From Prevotella sp. (GTDB lineage: Bacteria > Bacteroidota > Bacteroidia > Bacteroidales > Bacteroidaceae): a stretch of DNA of 43,435 nucleotides. The stretch spans positions 1 through 43,435 of the forward strand of contig JAFRRN010000029.1 of the NCBI GenBank assembly GCA_017428055.1, written 5' to 3'. Shown here in pieces: positions 7,877 through 18,012 of the stretch (positions are counted from its first letter, which is position 1; every line of letters starts with the position of its first letter). The position numbers and the translations under genes were made by a program. The notes under the pieces are model-generated. The model was not told where the DNA came from and searched no databases. It was given only the letters and a program-made list of their open reading frames with translations.

Positions 7877-9111
7877 TTTCCATTCCTCCTTAATATATTA
7901 TCAATCTCATCAAATTCATCCCCCATGTTCAAATGGAGGTATATGGTATACAATGGCATTCCCCATCGGACAGCCTGACCGGGCTCCAATGCACGGAAGC
8001 AAGTAAGATAGGGCAACGCCTTTTGGTAATAATCCTTGATTTTCTTCTTTTGCTTGGCACTAAGCTGGATTTTCTTATCGAGGTCTACCGCCATATAGAA
8101 GTATGCCATGCCGGCGTTATAGTAGGCATCGGAGAGACTGTCGTTCTCCGCAATCAGCTGGTCGCAGACGGCGATGCAGTCCTCATACTTGCCCAAGTTC
8201 AACAGGGCATTGCCCTTCGCCAACCGAAAGATGGCACTCTCGGCATTCACGCTGATGGCACTGTCTGCCAGTTGCAGGACCCTCTCCCACTCGCCCCGCT
8301 CGCCATAATACTGCACAAGACGGGGGAAGAAGAAGTCGAACAACGGGTATTTGCGGAATCCCTCGGCAAGGGTGCTGACATACCTTGCCGTATCGTTCTC
8401 CAACCGATATGTCTCCGCGAGGTATTGCAGCATCATGCAATAATGGGCGGTGTCCTTTAGGGCGAGGTAGGTATGGTGCAACGTCGCCTTGGGGTCTTTC
8501 ATCTTATAGCCGCAATACACCGCCCAATAGGCGGCTTCTGGCATCTTGCCGTCGGTCTCATTATATCTTTGTCGCTCAAAGAGGGGCTGGTTCGCGCTAT
8601 CGATGTATGTGTCGAAAAAAGAATAGGCTTCAGAAAACTTCTGTTTCCTGATATAATAAAGGCCACCATTATAGAGGTTTGGGCGGTAGCGATGAAGTAT
8701 CTCCGCATGTTTCTTGCGATAGTCTAATGAGACATTTCCCTTCTTATCGGGAAGAACGTCTATCGAATCGGCACTCACAGCCACCGTGAACAAACGTTTT
8801 GTTAGGTTAAAAAACTGCGCCGTGTCGTATTTCTGCTTGAGATATAGCTTCTCGTTGCCCTGTTCATATTGCTTGACAATGGCATCGAACATCGTGACCC
8901 ATATCTTCTCATTGCGACGGTTGGCGGAGTCTTTCAATAGGTTCAGCATACTCTTCTCCGCCTGTTCGAGGTTTTTGTTCTTCTTGATGTTGTCTCTTGC
9001 CGTGGAAATCTCTTTCTTTTGGGCTGACAAGGGGTAAATCCAAACCATGAAAAGGAGCATCAAAAACACCGCTCCCTTCCTACAGCACGTGATTCGTTTA
9101 CCTATTCTCAT
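7873..9111 (-). CDS. Secreted TPR-repeat protein
   Basis: A 412-residue exported protein with a signal sequence at residues about 1-30 (basic start, LMLLFMVWIYPLSAQ). The rest is alpha-helical with tetratricopeptide-like pairs: GLYYIRKQKFSEAYSFFDTY, YLAETYRLENDTARYVSTL, KGNALLNLGKYEDCIAVCDQ and YYNAGMAYFYMAVDLDKK. TPR arrays hold other proteins together, here probably in the periplasm. Its end overlaps the helicase start by 4 bp, and the terminator at 9156-9197 separates it from the TPR gene upstream, so it and the helicase form a two-gene operon with an unrecognised promoter in 9112-9155. No enzymatic motif is seen. Confidence 0.75.
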   Translation of the reverse strand: MRIGKRITCCRKGAVFLMLLFMVWIYPLSAQKKEISTARDNIKKNKNLEQAEKSMLNLLKDSANRRNEKIWVTMFDAIVKQYEQGNEKLYLKQKYDTAQFFNLTKRLFTVAVSADSIDVLPDKKGNVSLDYRKKHAEILHRYRPNLYNGGLYYIRKQKFSEAYSFFDTYIDSANQPLFERQRYNETDGKMPEAAYWAVYCGYKMKDPKATLHHTYLALKDTAHYCMMLQYLAETYRLENDTARYVSTLAEGFRKYPLFDFFFPRLVQYYGERGEWERVLQLADSAISVNAESAIFRLAKGNALLNLGKYEDCIAVCDQLIAENDSLSDAYYNAGMAYFYMAVDLDKKIQLSAKQKKKIKDYYQKALPYLTCFRALEPGQAVRWGMPLYTIYLHLNMGDEFDEIDNILRRNGK

Positions 9112-9155
9112 GTAATTCTCTTGTTATCCTGATTTACCTTCCCATATATAAGAAA

Positions 9156-9197
9156 TGACACGGAAGATACGCTAAACAATCGTATCATTCCGTGTCA
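9156..9197 (-). terminator. Hairpin terminator behind the 405-residue TPR gene
   Basis: Long inverted repeat with left arm TGACACGGAAGATACG and a right arm complementary to it apart from one bulged base, with a 9-nt loop. On the minus strand it lies 17 bp beyond the stop codon at 9214 and is followed by a moderately U-rich stretch (TTTCTTATATA). Confidence 0.7.
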
Positions 9198-9213
9198 ACA
9201 TTATCAATCTGTA

Positions 9214-10431
9214 TTATTTCAACATGTCTTCCAACTCCTTCGTGCGAGGATCGTTGGCACTATAGTTGATATAGTAGCACTGATAGAGCGGGTAAGCCCA
9301 GTTTGCCTTCTGGCGGTCAGGGTCAATTTCCTTGGCTCTTTCAAGGTATGTCATTGACTCCTTGTAAAGAGCTTTCTGCGCAGGGATGTTCCCTTCGATG
9401 GCAGCAGCCTTGGCATTCATGCTGAAACCAAGATAGGTAAGCACCACGGGGTTCGTGCCATCAATCTCAATGGCATGTTTAAACGACTCGATAGCGTTGT
9501 CGTAGTCTTGGTCGTTCATCTCGCTCTGTCCCTTCAAAGCCCAGGCGGTGTAGTTGTTGGGGTCCTTGGAGATCTTGTCATTTACCAACTTCATCATCTC
9601 GTCCTTCATGTTCATGGACGAATACATGTTGCAGAGGGTGCCAAAGGCGGCCTCGCTGTCAGAGTTCGCATTGTAGAAAGCCTTGAGGTCATCGACGAAC
9701 TTCAGCGTGTCGGCCTGTGTCTTGAGGTTCTGTTGGGCGATGCCAAACTTCAAGCTCTGTGCCTCCTTGGCATACTCTGGGTCTTGGATGGCGATGTCAA
9801 GATACTTCAAGGCCTGGTCGCTTAACTTGGCTTGATTGGCATAAAGGGCGGTAAAATAAGCCACTTGTCCGAGCCAGGACTCCTCCACAAGCTTGGGCGA
9901 CTTGACAATCAGCTCACTGTCCTTCGTGTCCAGATAGATGCCCCAGTATTTCAGGACTTTTTCCTCGTCGCTCTTCTGTGCGGCATACTGGCCTGCATTC
10001 ACCAAGTCGATACGTGTCGCGGGGATCACTTGGCTTAATGCCTCGAAGAATTTTGGCTTCACCTTGCCCTTGGCATCGGGCATGTTGTCGTACTTATAGC
10101 ATTCCAAGGCATTGGTCAAAGCATTGTATGCGGCATTGTAGAAGCCCACCGTGTCGTATGGCTGTACCTCTTTCTTGGTCAATTCCACGGTTTGGTTTTC
10201 TGTCTGGATAGCCTTTTCAGCATTGTATTTCTCCAATGCGAGTTGCGTCAAGTGGTTGTAGGCCTTGGCTTTCTCCGCATCCGACGCAAGTTGTGAGAGC
10301 GAGGATTTGAGGAGAGATGCTGCCTCTGCATAGTTCTTTGCCTTGACAATAGCCTTCAAGGCATCGCTGTCGCCAGCGAAGGCTGTTGACGTACCGAGTA
10401 CCATCAAAGCCGCAATCATGATTTTTTTCAT
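9214..10431 (-). CDS. Secreted TPR-repeat protein
   Basis: A 405-residue exported protein with a classic signal peptide (MKKIMIAALMVLGTSTAFAGD, cleavage near residue 19). The mature part is helical, with TPR-like units such as AKNYAEAASLLKSSLSQL, QALKYLDIAIQDPEYAKEA, ALKGQSEMNDQDYDNAIESF and YLGFSMNAKAAAIEGN. Proteins of this layout are common in Bacteroidales and are probably periplasmic scaffolds; no specific partner is known. It starts 37 bp after gyrA ends, so the two may share a transcript, ended by the hairpin at 9156-9197. It resembles the next secreted TPR protein downstream in plan (signal peptide plus TPRs) but no strong sequence identity is apparent by eye. Confidence 0.78.
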   Translation of the reverse strand: MKKIMIAALMVLGTSTAFAGDSDALKAIVKAKNYAEAASLLKSSLSQLASDAEKAKAYNHLTQLALEKYNAEKAIQTENQTVELTKKEVQPYDTVGFYNAAYNALTNALECYKYDNMPDAKGKVKPKFFEALSQVIPATRIDLVNAGQYAAQKSDEEKVLKYWGIYLDTKDSELIVKSPKLVEESWLGQVAYFTALYANQAKLSDQALKYLDIAIQDPEYAKEAQSLKFGIAQQNLKTQADTLKFVDDLKAFYNANSDSEAAFGTLCNMYSSMNMKDEMMKLVNDKISKDPNNYTAWALKGQSEMNDQDYDNAIESFKHAIEIDGTNPVVLTYLGFSMNAKAAAIEGNIPAQKALYKESMTYLERAKEIDPDRQKANWAYPLYQCYYINYSANDPRTKELEDMLK

Positions 10432-10468
10432 AAGCTTTTAATTAAAAAGGTTTGTTAATGTTTATTCT

Positions 10469-13111
10469 TTATTCATTCATGGGCTCATCCTCCGAGTCAA
10501 TAAATGGCTCTTCCGTTTCGCCTTCTTCTATCTCGTTAGACGTTTCTTGTGTAAGCAACGTTGAATTTCCTTTAGAATCTTTAAGGATTTCGGCATTCTT
10601 CTGCGCCCATTGGGCACGGCTCTCCTCCTCCACCGTTGCCTCCAATTCCGAGCTCATCACCTTGCAGACACTGGCGATGACATCATTCTTCTTGGTCAAG
10701 TTAATGAGGCGGACACCCTGTGTAGCGCGCCCCATGACACGGACATCAGCCACGGCAAGGCGGATGACAATGCCACTCTTGTTGATAATCATCAGGTCGT
10801 TGTCGTCAGTAACATTCTTGATGGCGACAAGCCTACCCGTCTTCTCCGTGATGCTGAGGGTCTTGACACCCTTTCCGCCACGGTTGGTCTTGCGATAGTC
10901 TTCCACCTGCGAGCGTTTGCCATAGCCCTCTTCGCTGACAACCATCACCGTTTCGTTGGTGGCATCGTTCACCACGATCATACCCACGACGGCATCATCG
11001 TCGTCATCGAGCCGCATACCGCGTACACCTGTAGAGACACGTCCCATCGTACGGACGGCTCTCTCGTCAAAGCGCACGGCACGACCATTGCGGTTGGCAA
11101 TGATGAGTTCGTTCTTGCCGTTGGTCAGACGCACGTCTACCACCTCGTCTCCCTCCTCGATATTGATGGCAATCACGCCATTGGTACGCGGACGGGAATA
11201 AGCTTCAAGGCACGTCTTCTTGACCGTGCCGTTCTTGGTGCAGAACACGACATAATGGGAATTGATGAACTCCTGGTTTTGCAAGCCCTGCCCACGTAAG
11301 CGGAGGAAGGCATTGACAGAATCGTCTGGCTCAATATTGAGCAAGTTTTGTATGGCACGTCCCTTCGACGTCTTGTCACCTTCGGGAATATCATAACACT
11401 TCAGCCAATAGCAACGCCCCTTCTTCGTGAAGAAAAGCATTGTCTGGTGCATGGTGGCGGGATAGATAAACTCGGTGAAGTCCTTGTCACGCGAGCTGGC
11501 GCCCTTGGCACCGACACCACCGCGAGCCTGCTCACGGAACTCCGAGAGCGGCGTACGCTTGATATATCCAAGATGGCTGACGGTAATCACCACGGGGTCG
11601 TTGGGATAGAAGTCCTCGGCATTGAACTCATGCTCATCGGGAATAATCTCCGTGCGACGGGCATCGCCATACTTCTCCTTTACCTCTTGCAACTCGTCCT
11701 TCATCACCTTCTTGCACAGTTCGGGGTCATCGAGGATGCGCTGCAAATACTCAATGGTCTTCATCAGCTCCTCATACTCAGCATGCAATTGATCCATGCG
11801 GAGTCCAGTCAACTGGCTCAGGCGCATGTCAACGATAGCCTTCGACTGCACTTCATCCAAGTCAAAACGCTTCTCCAAGTTGCGTTGTGCCTCGGAAGGT
11901 GTCTGCGACGCACGAATGATATGCACCACCTCGTCGATATTGTCACAGGCGATGATCAATCCCTCCAAGATGTGTGCGCGGTCTTTGGCCTTCTTCAAGT
12001 CGAACTTGGTACGTCGGATGGTCACGTCATGGCGATGTTCCACAAAGTATTTCACACATTCCTTAAGGGTCAAGGTGCGTGGGCGACCTTTCACCAAAGC
12101 AATATTGTTGACGGAGAATGAGCTTTGCAGGGCAGTCATCTTGAAAAGCTTGTTCAAGATGACATTGGCATTGGCATCGCGCTTCACGTCCACCACGATG
12201 CGCATACCCTGTCTGCCCGTCTCGTCGTTGGCATTGGAGATGCCGTCAATCTTGCCTTCCTTCACCAATTCGGCGATATACTCGATGAGCTGCTGCTTGT
12301 TGACACCGTAAGGGATTTCCGTCACCACGATACGGTCGCCATGCTCATCGCTCTCGATTTCCGCCTTGGCACGCATCACGATACGCCCCCTACCTGTCTC
12401 GTAGGCATCCTTCACACCCTGGAGTCCATAAATATAGGCACCCGTGGGGAAGTCTGGAGCAGGGATATATTTCATCAATCCCTCTGTGTCAATATCAGGA
12501 TTATCAATATAGGCACAACAACCGTCGATGACCTCGCCCAAATTATGCGTCGGCATGTTGGTTGCCATACCCACTGCGATGCCGTTACCGCCATTCACCA
12601 ACAGGTTGGGAATCTTCGTTGGCATAACGCTGGGCTCGGTAAGCGAGTCGTCAAAGTTGTTCACCATGTCAACGGTGTCCTTCTCCAAGTCGTCCATGAT
12701 ATGCTCACCCATCTTGGAGAGGCGGCATTCCGTGTATCGCATGGCTGCTGGGGAATCGCCATCGACCGAACCGAAGTTGCCTTGACCATCGACGAGGCAA
12801 TAGCGCATGTTCCACGCTTGCCCCATACGCACCAACGCCCCATATACGGAAGAGTCACCATGAGGGTGATATTTACCCAACACCTCTCCCACGACGCGAG
12901 CACATTTCTTATAGGGATTGCTACTGGTGTTGCCAATCCCAAGCATTCCATATAGTATCCTACGGTGTACAGGCTTGAAGCCGTCGCGCACATCAGGAAG
13001 GGCGCGAGCCACTATAACCGACATGGAATAGTCGATATACGATGACTTCATCTCTTCCTCGATGTTGATTTTAATGATTCTGTCTTGATCAATTGTTTGA
13101 TTTTCGTCCAT
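10469..13111 (-). CDS. gyrA: DNA gyrase subunit A
   Basis: An 880-residue type IIA topoisomerase subunit that breaks and rejoins DNA; with GyrB it adds negative supercoils using ATP. The catalytic tyrosine is Y126 in [15 protein letters not shown]. The quinolone-resistance region reads [19 protein letters not shown] (80-98): the position of E. coli Ser83 is Ser87, and the position of E. coli Asp87 is Gly91. The C-terminal beta-pinwheel carries a GyrA box variant, [10 protein letters not shown], which marks it as gyrase and not topoisomerase IV. The tail is acidic ([16 protein letters not shown]). Length fits GyrA. A -7 box lies at 13200-13207, giving a leader of about 80 nt, and the TPR gene follows after 37 bp. 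Confidence 0.96.
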   Translation of the reverse strand: MDENQTIDQDRIIKINIEEEMKSSYIDYSMSVIVARALPDVRDGFKPVHRRILYGMLGIGNTSSNPYKKCARVVGEVLGKYHPHGDSSVYGALVRMGQAWNMRYCLVDGQGNFGSVDGDSPAAMRYTECRLSKMGEHIMDDLEKDTVDMVNNFDDSLTEPSVMPTKIPNLLVNGGNGIAVGMATNMPTHNLGEVIDGCCAYIDNPDIDTEGLMKYIPAPDFPTGAYIYGLQGVKDAYETGRGRIVMRAKAEIESDEHGDRIVVTEIPYGVNKQQLIEYIAELVKEGKIDGISNANDETGRQGMRIVVDVKRDANANVILNKLFKMTALQSSFSVNNIALVKGRPRTLTLKECVKYFVEHRHDVTIRRTKFDLKKAKDRAHILEGLIIACDNIDEVVHIIRASQTPSEAQRNLEKRFDLDEVQSKAIVDMRLSQLTGLRMDQLHAEYEELMKTIEYLQRILDDPELCKKVMKDELQEVKEKYGDARRTEIIPDEHEFNAEDFYPNDPVVITVSHLGYIKRTPLSEFREQARGGVGAKGASSRDKDFTEFIYPATMHQTMLFFTKKGRCYWLKCYDIPEGDKTSKGRAIQNLLNIEPDDSVNAFLRLRGQGLQNQEFINSHYVVFCTKNGTVKKTCLEAYSRPRTNGVIAINIEEGDEVVDVRLTNGKNELIIANRNGRAVRFDERAVRTMGRVSTGVRGMRLDDDDDAVVGMIVVNDATNETVMVVSEEGYGKRSQVEDYRKTNRGGKGVKTLSITEKTGRLVAIKNVTDDNDLMIINKSGIVIRLAVADVRVMGRATQGVRLINLTKKNDVIASVCKVMSSELEATVEEESRAQWAQKNAEILKDSKGNSTLLTQETSNEIEEGETEEPFIDSEDEPMNE

Positions 13112-13199
13112 TGCGTTTTATCGTCCGAGTTTACAAAATATCATCGAGAAGGGCATTTATTTTCGTTGTAAGCGATTTTGCCCCTTTTCTTTCAAGCTA

Positions 13200-13207
13200 C
13201 AAAGTTA
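13200..13207 (-). promoter_or_regulatory. -7 box upstream of gyrA
   Basis: The minus strand reads TAACTTTG, a full TAnnTTTG match, 88 bp before the gyrA start codon. No TTTG-like -33 box is clear. Transcription would start near 13193. Confidence 0.45.
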
Positions 13208-13288
13208 CTATTTTTTTCACATTTACCGTATATAACAGGACGAAATTGTATGGTTTTTTAGGTTAATTCACACAAAAAAGCGATTCTC

Positions 13289-13331
13289 CCACCTTTCCTA
13301 TACCTATTATTATATATAGGAGGAAAGATGG
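13289..13331 (-). terminator. Hairpin terminator behind the 977-residue secreted protein gene
   Basis: Imperfect inverted repeat: CCACCTTTCC at 13289-13298 pairs with GGAAAGATGG at 13322-13331, with an inner TATA/TATA extension across a small bulge. On the minus strand it lies 35 bp past the stop at 13367 and is followed by a T6 run. It separates this gene from gyrA. The rest of 13112-13366 is AT-rich leader. Confidence 0.5.
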
Positions 13332-13366
13332 AAGAACCTTGATAGATAGATCTTCAATTGTCAAAA

Positions 13367-16300
13367 TTATTTGACAACGATCTTCACGGTCTTCACACTA
13401 CCGTCGCCCGAAAGCATCTTCACGATGTTGACACCTCGCTGGAGCGCATTCACACGGCGACCATCGAGCGTGAAATATTCGTTGGCTTTCACTTGGGTGG
13501 CAGGTTGCTCAATGCCTTTCACGTTAGCGGGGATGTCCTCGCTCTCGTAGAAGAGCTGGAAGTTGTCTACCTTGAACCAGCCGATACCGCTCGTCCTTGA
13601 CTCACCGTTGGTGTCCACATTGTTTGTGCGGAAGCCGACCTTGGCGATACCGCTCTCATCCACGCCAAAGCGCACGGTCATCAACCTTGGGAAATGGGTG
13701 TATGGGTCGCCACTCTCGCAGGTATAGCCCGCATAGTTCAAGAACTTGATGTCTGTATCGTTGTTCTCGTCAAACACCTTGGCGGCAAGAGCATCGGAAG
13801 GCAGGTTGACGGCATGTGTCTCCTCGCTACCGAACATCGTGACATAGTTGTTGGCGAAGATACGCTGCGTTGTCATGCAATTGCCAGCCCATTGATGCTC
13901 CACCATCACGTAAGCAGAAAGCACGTAGGTACCTGCGGGCAGACCCGTCAATGTCTGTGAAAGTTCCACGTCGGGGATGCGGTCGTTCCATATACCCCAC
14001 AAACGTTGGCCATCCACCACCTGACTTGTCAGCAGATTGCCGTCCTCATCGTATGCGCCATATTGGTCCATGCCACCATCACCACTATTGATGGCACACC
14101 ATCCAAGGGAGGGGGTACCCGTCACCACCTCGCCATCAAGGCTCAAAGTCCATCCTGCGGGTGCGGGTGCCGCGCCACTTGACTCTGCATTGCCCTGTGC
14201 GGACATATCCTCAAAGCTGGGGTTCTTCATCAAGTCGGTGACATAGACATTCACTGCCACGCCCGAGAGTTTCAAGGCGGTAAGTCCCTCATCGAGGGTC
14301 TTGAGCATTTCCTCAATCCCTGCCTCGTCGGCTATATGATCCCAATACATGTCTTGTGCGTCCATGATCAAGTCGCCGTACTCATCCGCACCGGCATAGT
14401 TACTATATTCGCGGAGGTTTTCCTCTGCGGCGATAATGGCTTGGTTTAATTTCTCGTAGGCATCAACCGAAGATTTCACCCTGGCATAAGCACCCTTTAG
14501 GGCAAGGAATGCGGCGACAATCTCTTGCTCGGTGTTGTCCGCACTGACGACATTTCCTTCTATCAGCTCATTGAGATACACTTCCACGACATCCTGCATC
14601 GGCTCTCCTTGGAGGTTGGCGAGCATGTCCCTATAGAATTCATAGATGCCAAGTGCTGTCTCAACGCTTGCTTCCTCCTTGTAGATACGGAAATTGTCAA
14701 TCTTGAACCATCCATCTCCTCCCGCTCCATTGGATGATGTGCGGCGAGCGGCGGCGATGTTGTTGTCAGTACGGAAGCCAAATGTCAACGTACCATCATA
14801 CACGTAAGTCTGTACGCTCATCTCTTGCAACTCAGTATCGGTGACGGGTTCTGACAACCCTTCAAACGAATAGACCTCTTGCTTGTCGAGCTTATCAAGG
14901 TCATAATCACCCTCGGCGGAAAAATACTTGGAGTTCAAGTTGCCGAAAATGCGTTGCGTGGTACGGCGCGACCCGCTGCCATTGGCTCCCACCATGACGG
15001 AGGCAAACACGGTATAGGTACCATTCTCCAATCCCTCAAGGGTCTGTGAGATCTCGATGGAGGGCATCCCGGAGTTCCAAATACCATAGATCATATTGCC
15101 GTCCTTGGCACCCGTGCCGTCACCATTGATGCCTGCCCAGCCGTTAAGGCCGTTGGCTCTCAGTTCGTCGGCGGTGGTCACTTGCACACCGTTTACGTAT
15201 AGATTCCATCCCGTCGGCGTTGCGGCTACACCCGTGGTGGTATTCCCACCTTGCGAGGAGAGGTCTTCAAAACTCATGTTCTGCCCCAACTTGGTCAAGT
15301 CGCCTTGGCCTAAGTTATAGTTCTTCTCTGCTTCGAAAAGCGCATCCTTGGCAGCTTTCAACGCCTCCACGTCATTTTGCCCGTTGAATTGGGAAATGGC
15401 GGCATTGATAGCAGCCCGCAGGGTAGCATCCTCACCTTGCTCTATCAAGGCGATGGCATCCTGTATCTCCGAATAGAGGGCGTTCTTGGCATCAATGATG
15501 GCAAGTGCTGCCGCCACGTCTTCATCCGTCAGCTCTTCCTTATTATAATATGCCGTCACTGCATCGATTGCCCCTTGGAATCCCTGACGATAGGTTTCGT
15601 CTGCGAGGTTGTTGTCCTCGATGGCCTTGATGGCAGTATAGAGCTGAACCTTATTGTTGTAAGAGGGAACGTCAGTGGTATCGACAAAGGCCCAGTTTTC
15701 GGAGGAATGGTCCAATGGGATGAACTCCCCGTTCTCGTCCTGCACGTTATAAGGCAGGCCATCATCACCCATCTCGGTCTGTACACCGCCGTAGAAGTCG
15801 GGATACCATGAGTTGGTAGGCTCGGAGATGACCAAGTATTGTCCACCCGTATTGAGGTGAAGGTAGCGGTCAATCACGTTTCCGTTCAAGTTGCCCTCTC
15901 CTGCTTTGAGACGATAGAAGCCCTCCACGTCGCCGTTGGTGACTGTGAAATAGGCTGGTTCCTCCAAGTTGCCGTTCAGGTTGTCCGTGGCGAAAGGCAC
16001 GCCGACATAGTTAGTAGTGCTGTCATTCACCGCTACGGAGAAATACCACGTGCCGTCTGCCGCCTGGTGGGCGGTAAAGACATTTTTCGCATACTGGGAA
16101 TCTGCCAACGGCAAGAGGTAATAAGCACCGTCCCAGGAAGTCCGTGCCAAGAAGATGTTAGGCTTGGCATAATTGACCAAAGTGTAGGTTGTCCCATCCG
16201 TCAGCGTCCTGCCAACCTTGGGAAACTCTACCGCCATTGAAATGGCAGATACTGACATAGCCGCCACAATCATGATTAGTCTCAAGTAATTTTTTCTCAT
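13367..16300 (-). CDS. Large secreted protein with duplicated jelly-roll modules and C-terminal tail
   Basis: A 977-residue exported protein. Signal peptide about 1-23 (MRKNYLRLIMIVAAMSVSAI, then SMA). Residues 24-200 are a beta-rich N-terminal domain. Helical FIVAR-like linker segments (NKVQLYTAIKAIEDNNLADE and similar) lie at about 210-330 and 545-680. Two copies of a jelly-roll-like module (about 337-540 and 690-918) share SFEDxSxQG, a PxGWxL motif, a MIYGIWNSGMPxxExSQTLxGL-type block, the TTQRIFxN motif and GWFKxDNFxxxYE. The C-terminus has YFTLDGRRV then a KIVVK end, the sorting-type tail seen on other exported proteins here. Such modules often bind glycans, and the divergent neighbour is a fucosidase, so carbohydrate binding is a reasonable guess. 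No catalytic residues are recognised. Confidence 0.75.
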   Translation of the reverse strand: MRKNYLRLIMIVAAMSVSAISMAVEFPKVGRTLTDGTTYTLVNYAKPNIFLARTSWDGAYYLLPLADSQYAKNVFTAHQAADGTWYFSVAVNDSTTNYVGVPFATDNLNGNLEEPAYFTVTNGDVEGFYRLKAGEGNLNGNVIDRYLHLNTGGQYLVISEPTNSWYPDFYGGVQTEMGDDGLPYNVQDENGEFIPLDHSSENWAFVDTTDVPSYNNKVQLYTAIKAIEDNNLADETYRQGFQGAIDAVTAYYNKEELTDEDVAAALAIIDAKNALYSEIQDAIALIEQGEDATLRAAINAAISQFNGQNDVEALKAAKDALFEAEKNYNLGQGDLTKLGQNMSFEDLSSQGGNTTTGVAATPTGWNLYVNGVQVTTADELRANGLNGWAGINGDGTGAKDGNMIYGIWNSGMPSIEISQTLEGLENGTYTVFASVMVGANGSGSRRTTQRIFGNLNSKYFSAEGDYDLDKLDKQEVYSFEGLSEPVTDTELQEMSVQTYVYDGTLTFGFRTDNNIAAARRTSSNGAGGDGWFKIDNFRIYKEEASVETALGIYEFYRDMLANLQGEPMQDVVEVYLNELIEGNVVSADNTEQEIVAAFLALKGAYARVKSSVDAYEKLNQAIIAAEENLREYSNYAGADEYGDLIMDAQDMYWDHIADEAGIEEMLKTLDEGLTALKLSGVAVNVYVTDLMKNPSFEDMSAQGNAESSGAAPAPAGWTLSLDGEVVTGTPSLGWCAINSGDGGMDQYGAYDEDGNLLTSQVVDGQRLWGIWNDRIPDVELSQTLTGLPAGTYVLSAYVMVEHQWAGNCMTTQRIFANNYVTMFGSEETHAVNLPSDALAAKVFDENNDTDIKFLNYAGYTCESGDPYTHFPRLMTVRFGVDESGIAKVGFRTNNVDTNGESRTSGIGWFKVDNFQLFYESEDIPANVKGIEQPATQVKANEYFTLDGRRVNALQRGVNIVKMLSGDGSVKTVKIVVK

Positions 16301-16395
16301 AAGGTTTAATAATTACGAGGAGATACTTGTTAATGGAAATAAAACACAAGGAGACCCCTCATACCCGCATGTTTTACTATTGTGTTAAGATGTTG

Positions 16396-16426
16396 CAAAA
16401 ATAATCATTTTTCTTAACAAATGAAA
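16396..16426 (-). promoter_or_regulatory. Promoter of the 977-residue secreted protein gene
   Basis: On the minus strand TATTTTTG (16396-16403) fits TAnnTTTG, and TTTC (16423-16426, one mismatch to TTTG) lies 19 bp upstream. The leader to the ATG at 16300 is about 90 nt. The same TGTTGCAAAAATA string recurs upstream of the dockerin/FISUMP gene at 32361-32373. Confidence 0.5.
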
Positions 16427-16511
16427 GTATTTTTGGGCTTTTTATCTCCATTTATTACGAAACCCAATTAATAAAAGTTGATAGACCATTCTCTTTTCAA
16501 GAAAAAAGTGC

Positions 16512-16519
16512 TATCTTTG
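16512..16519 (+). promoter_or_regulatory. -7 box upstream of the fucosidase gene
   Basis: TATCTTTG fits TAnnTTTG. No clear -33 box. It lies 119 bp before the ATG at 16639. Apart from this and the divergent promoter, the 338-bp gap 16301-16638 shows no other feature. Confidence 0.45.
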
Positions 16520-16638
16520 CCAAATCCTTGACATAATCACCCATTGCCTGTAAGCAACATGTGTGTTTACTCTCTACCATAGTTTTATTACTACGATATG
16601 TCATTCACTAACTTATCATCATTTATAAAACAGGAAAA

Positions 16639-18012
16639 ATGTTGAACTGGAAAAGACCCTTATCATTTGTATTTGCAATGTTCCTTTATTGTGTAGCTAT
16701 CGCACAAGGCAATATCCACGAACAATCCAATGAATACCAATGGCCAAAAGACCCTCAAGTAATAAAAAAGTTAAAAGAATGGCAAGACTTAAAATTTGGC
16801 GTTCTCATCCATTGGGGGATTTATTCAGTACCAGGCATCGTGGAGTCATGGTCTATATGCGATGAAGAATGGATTACAAGGGACACGACCCTCTCCTACC
16901 AGCAATATATGGATTGGTATTTCTCGCTGGCAGACGAGTTTTGTCCCAAGCAGTTCGACCCTTCCCAATGGGCGAAGGTCTGTCAAGATGCAGGGATGCG
17001 ATATATGATTTTCACCACCAAGCACCATGATGGGTTCTGTATGTACGACTCCCAGGAGACCGACTTTTCCATTGCCCGTCATGCCTTACGAAACGACCCA
17101 CGGCGGGATGTGTTGCAACACGTGCTGAAAGCGTTTCGCGACAAGGGCTTTTCCATCGGTACGTATTTCTCGAAGCCCGACTGGCATTCACAACTTTATT
17201 GGTGGGATGTCTATGGAAAGAAAGGGCGCAACGTGAACTATCCCATCAGCCAATACCCCAAGAGATGGGAACAATTCCAACAATTCACCTACAACCAGAT
17301 AGAGGAAATCCTCTCACGTTACGGACAAGTGGACATACTATGGCTCGATGGCGGATGGGTATGTCCCGAAAACAAAATGCAAGACATCAACATGCCACGC
17401 ATCGCCGAAATGGCCCGACACCACCAACCAGGGATTCTGGTGGTTGACCGTACCATCCACGGGCCTTACGAAAATTACCAAACACCGGAGCGAACCATCC
17501 CCGATACACAATTGAATTATCCTTGGGAAAGCTGCATCCCATTAAGTAACGACTGGGGTTACGTGAATAAGCCACAATGGAAAAGTGCGCAAAAGGTCAT
17601 TAACACCCTCATTGAAATCGTTGCCAAGGGCGGGAACATGGTACTCGGTATCGGTCCAACGCCTGACGGAATCATTGAAAGCGAAGTGGGTTCGCGTCTG
17701 AAAGAAATCGGTAATTGGCTCAATCTCAATGGTAAAGCTATCTTTTCCACCGTGCCAACCACTCCTTTCCACGAAGGAAATATATGGTTTACACAATCAA
17801 AAGACAACAGCCGCCTATATGCCCTCTACCAACTAACGGAGGACGAACCATTTCCCACAAAGATTTCTTGGCAAAGCAACCGCCTCATTAAGTCCGCTAT
17901 TCTTCTCTCCACAGGGAAAAAGCTAAAAATGAAAAAGGATGGAAACCGTATCACGATAACCCTTCCGAAGGGCTTATCTCACCAACCTTTTGCCATAGAA
18001 CTCAAACTATAG
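16639..18012 (+). CDS. Alpha-L-fucosidase, glycoside hydrolase family 29
   Basis: A 457-residue secreted retaining fucosidase. Signal peptide about 1-22 (MLNWKRPLSF, then CVAIAQG). GH29 motifs: KFGVLIHWGIYSVP (52-65), TKHHDGFCMYDSQETDFS (127-144), YFSKPDWHS, and the nucleophile aspartate D237 in ILWLDGGW. E284 in the QTPERTIP block is in the place of the acid/base glutamate in related Bacteroides enzymes (alignment by eye). It would release terminal L-fucose from host or plant glycans in the periplasm or outside the cell. The C-terminal ~100 residues form the usual small beta-sandwich. The gene converges on the MATE gene with a 6-bp overlap. No SusC/SusD pair is next to it. Confidence 0.92.
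   Translation: MLNWKRPLSFVFAMFLYCVAIAQGNIHEQSNEYQWPKDPQVIKKLKEWQDLKFGVLIHWGIYSVPGIVESWSICDEEWITRDTTLSYQQYMDWYFSLADEFCPKQFDPSQWAKVCQDAGMRYMIFTTKHHDGFCMYDSQETDFSIARHALRNDPRRDVLQHVLKAFRDKGFSIGTYFSKPDWHSQLYWWDVYGKKGRNVNYPISQYPKRWEQFQQFTYNQIEEILSRYGQVDILWLDGGWVCPENKMQDINMPRIAEMARHHQPGILVVDRTIHGPYENYQTPERTIPDTQLNYPWESCIPLSNDWGYVNKPQWKSAQKVINTLIEIVAKGGNMVLGIGPTPDGIIESEVGSRLKEIGNWLNLNGKAIFSTVPTTPFHEGNIWFTQSKDNSRLYALYQLTEDEPFPTKISWQSNRLIKSAILLSTGKKLKMKKDGNRITITLPKGLSHQPFAIELKL

Noticed and set aside
12125-12955. Open frame antisense to gyrA
   Set aside because: The opposite strand encodes the conserved gyrA N-terminal core; this is a codon-bias shadow.
10469-13111. Topoisomerase IV subunit A (parC)
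   Set aside because: The GyrA box variant [10 protein letters not shown] and the full C-terminal pinwheel point to gyrase.
3384-18012. Classic polysaccharide utilisation locus
   Set aside because: There is no SusD-like lipoprotein, the receptor lacks a SusC-type neighbourhood, and the glycoside hydrolases are apart and in unrelated transcripts.
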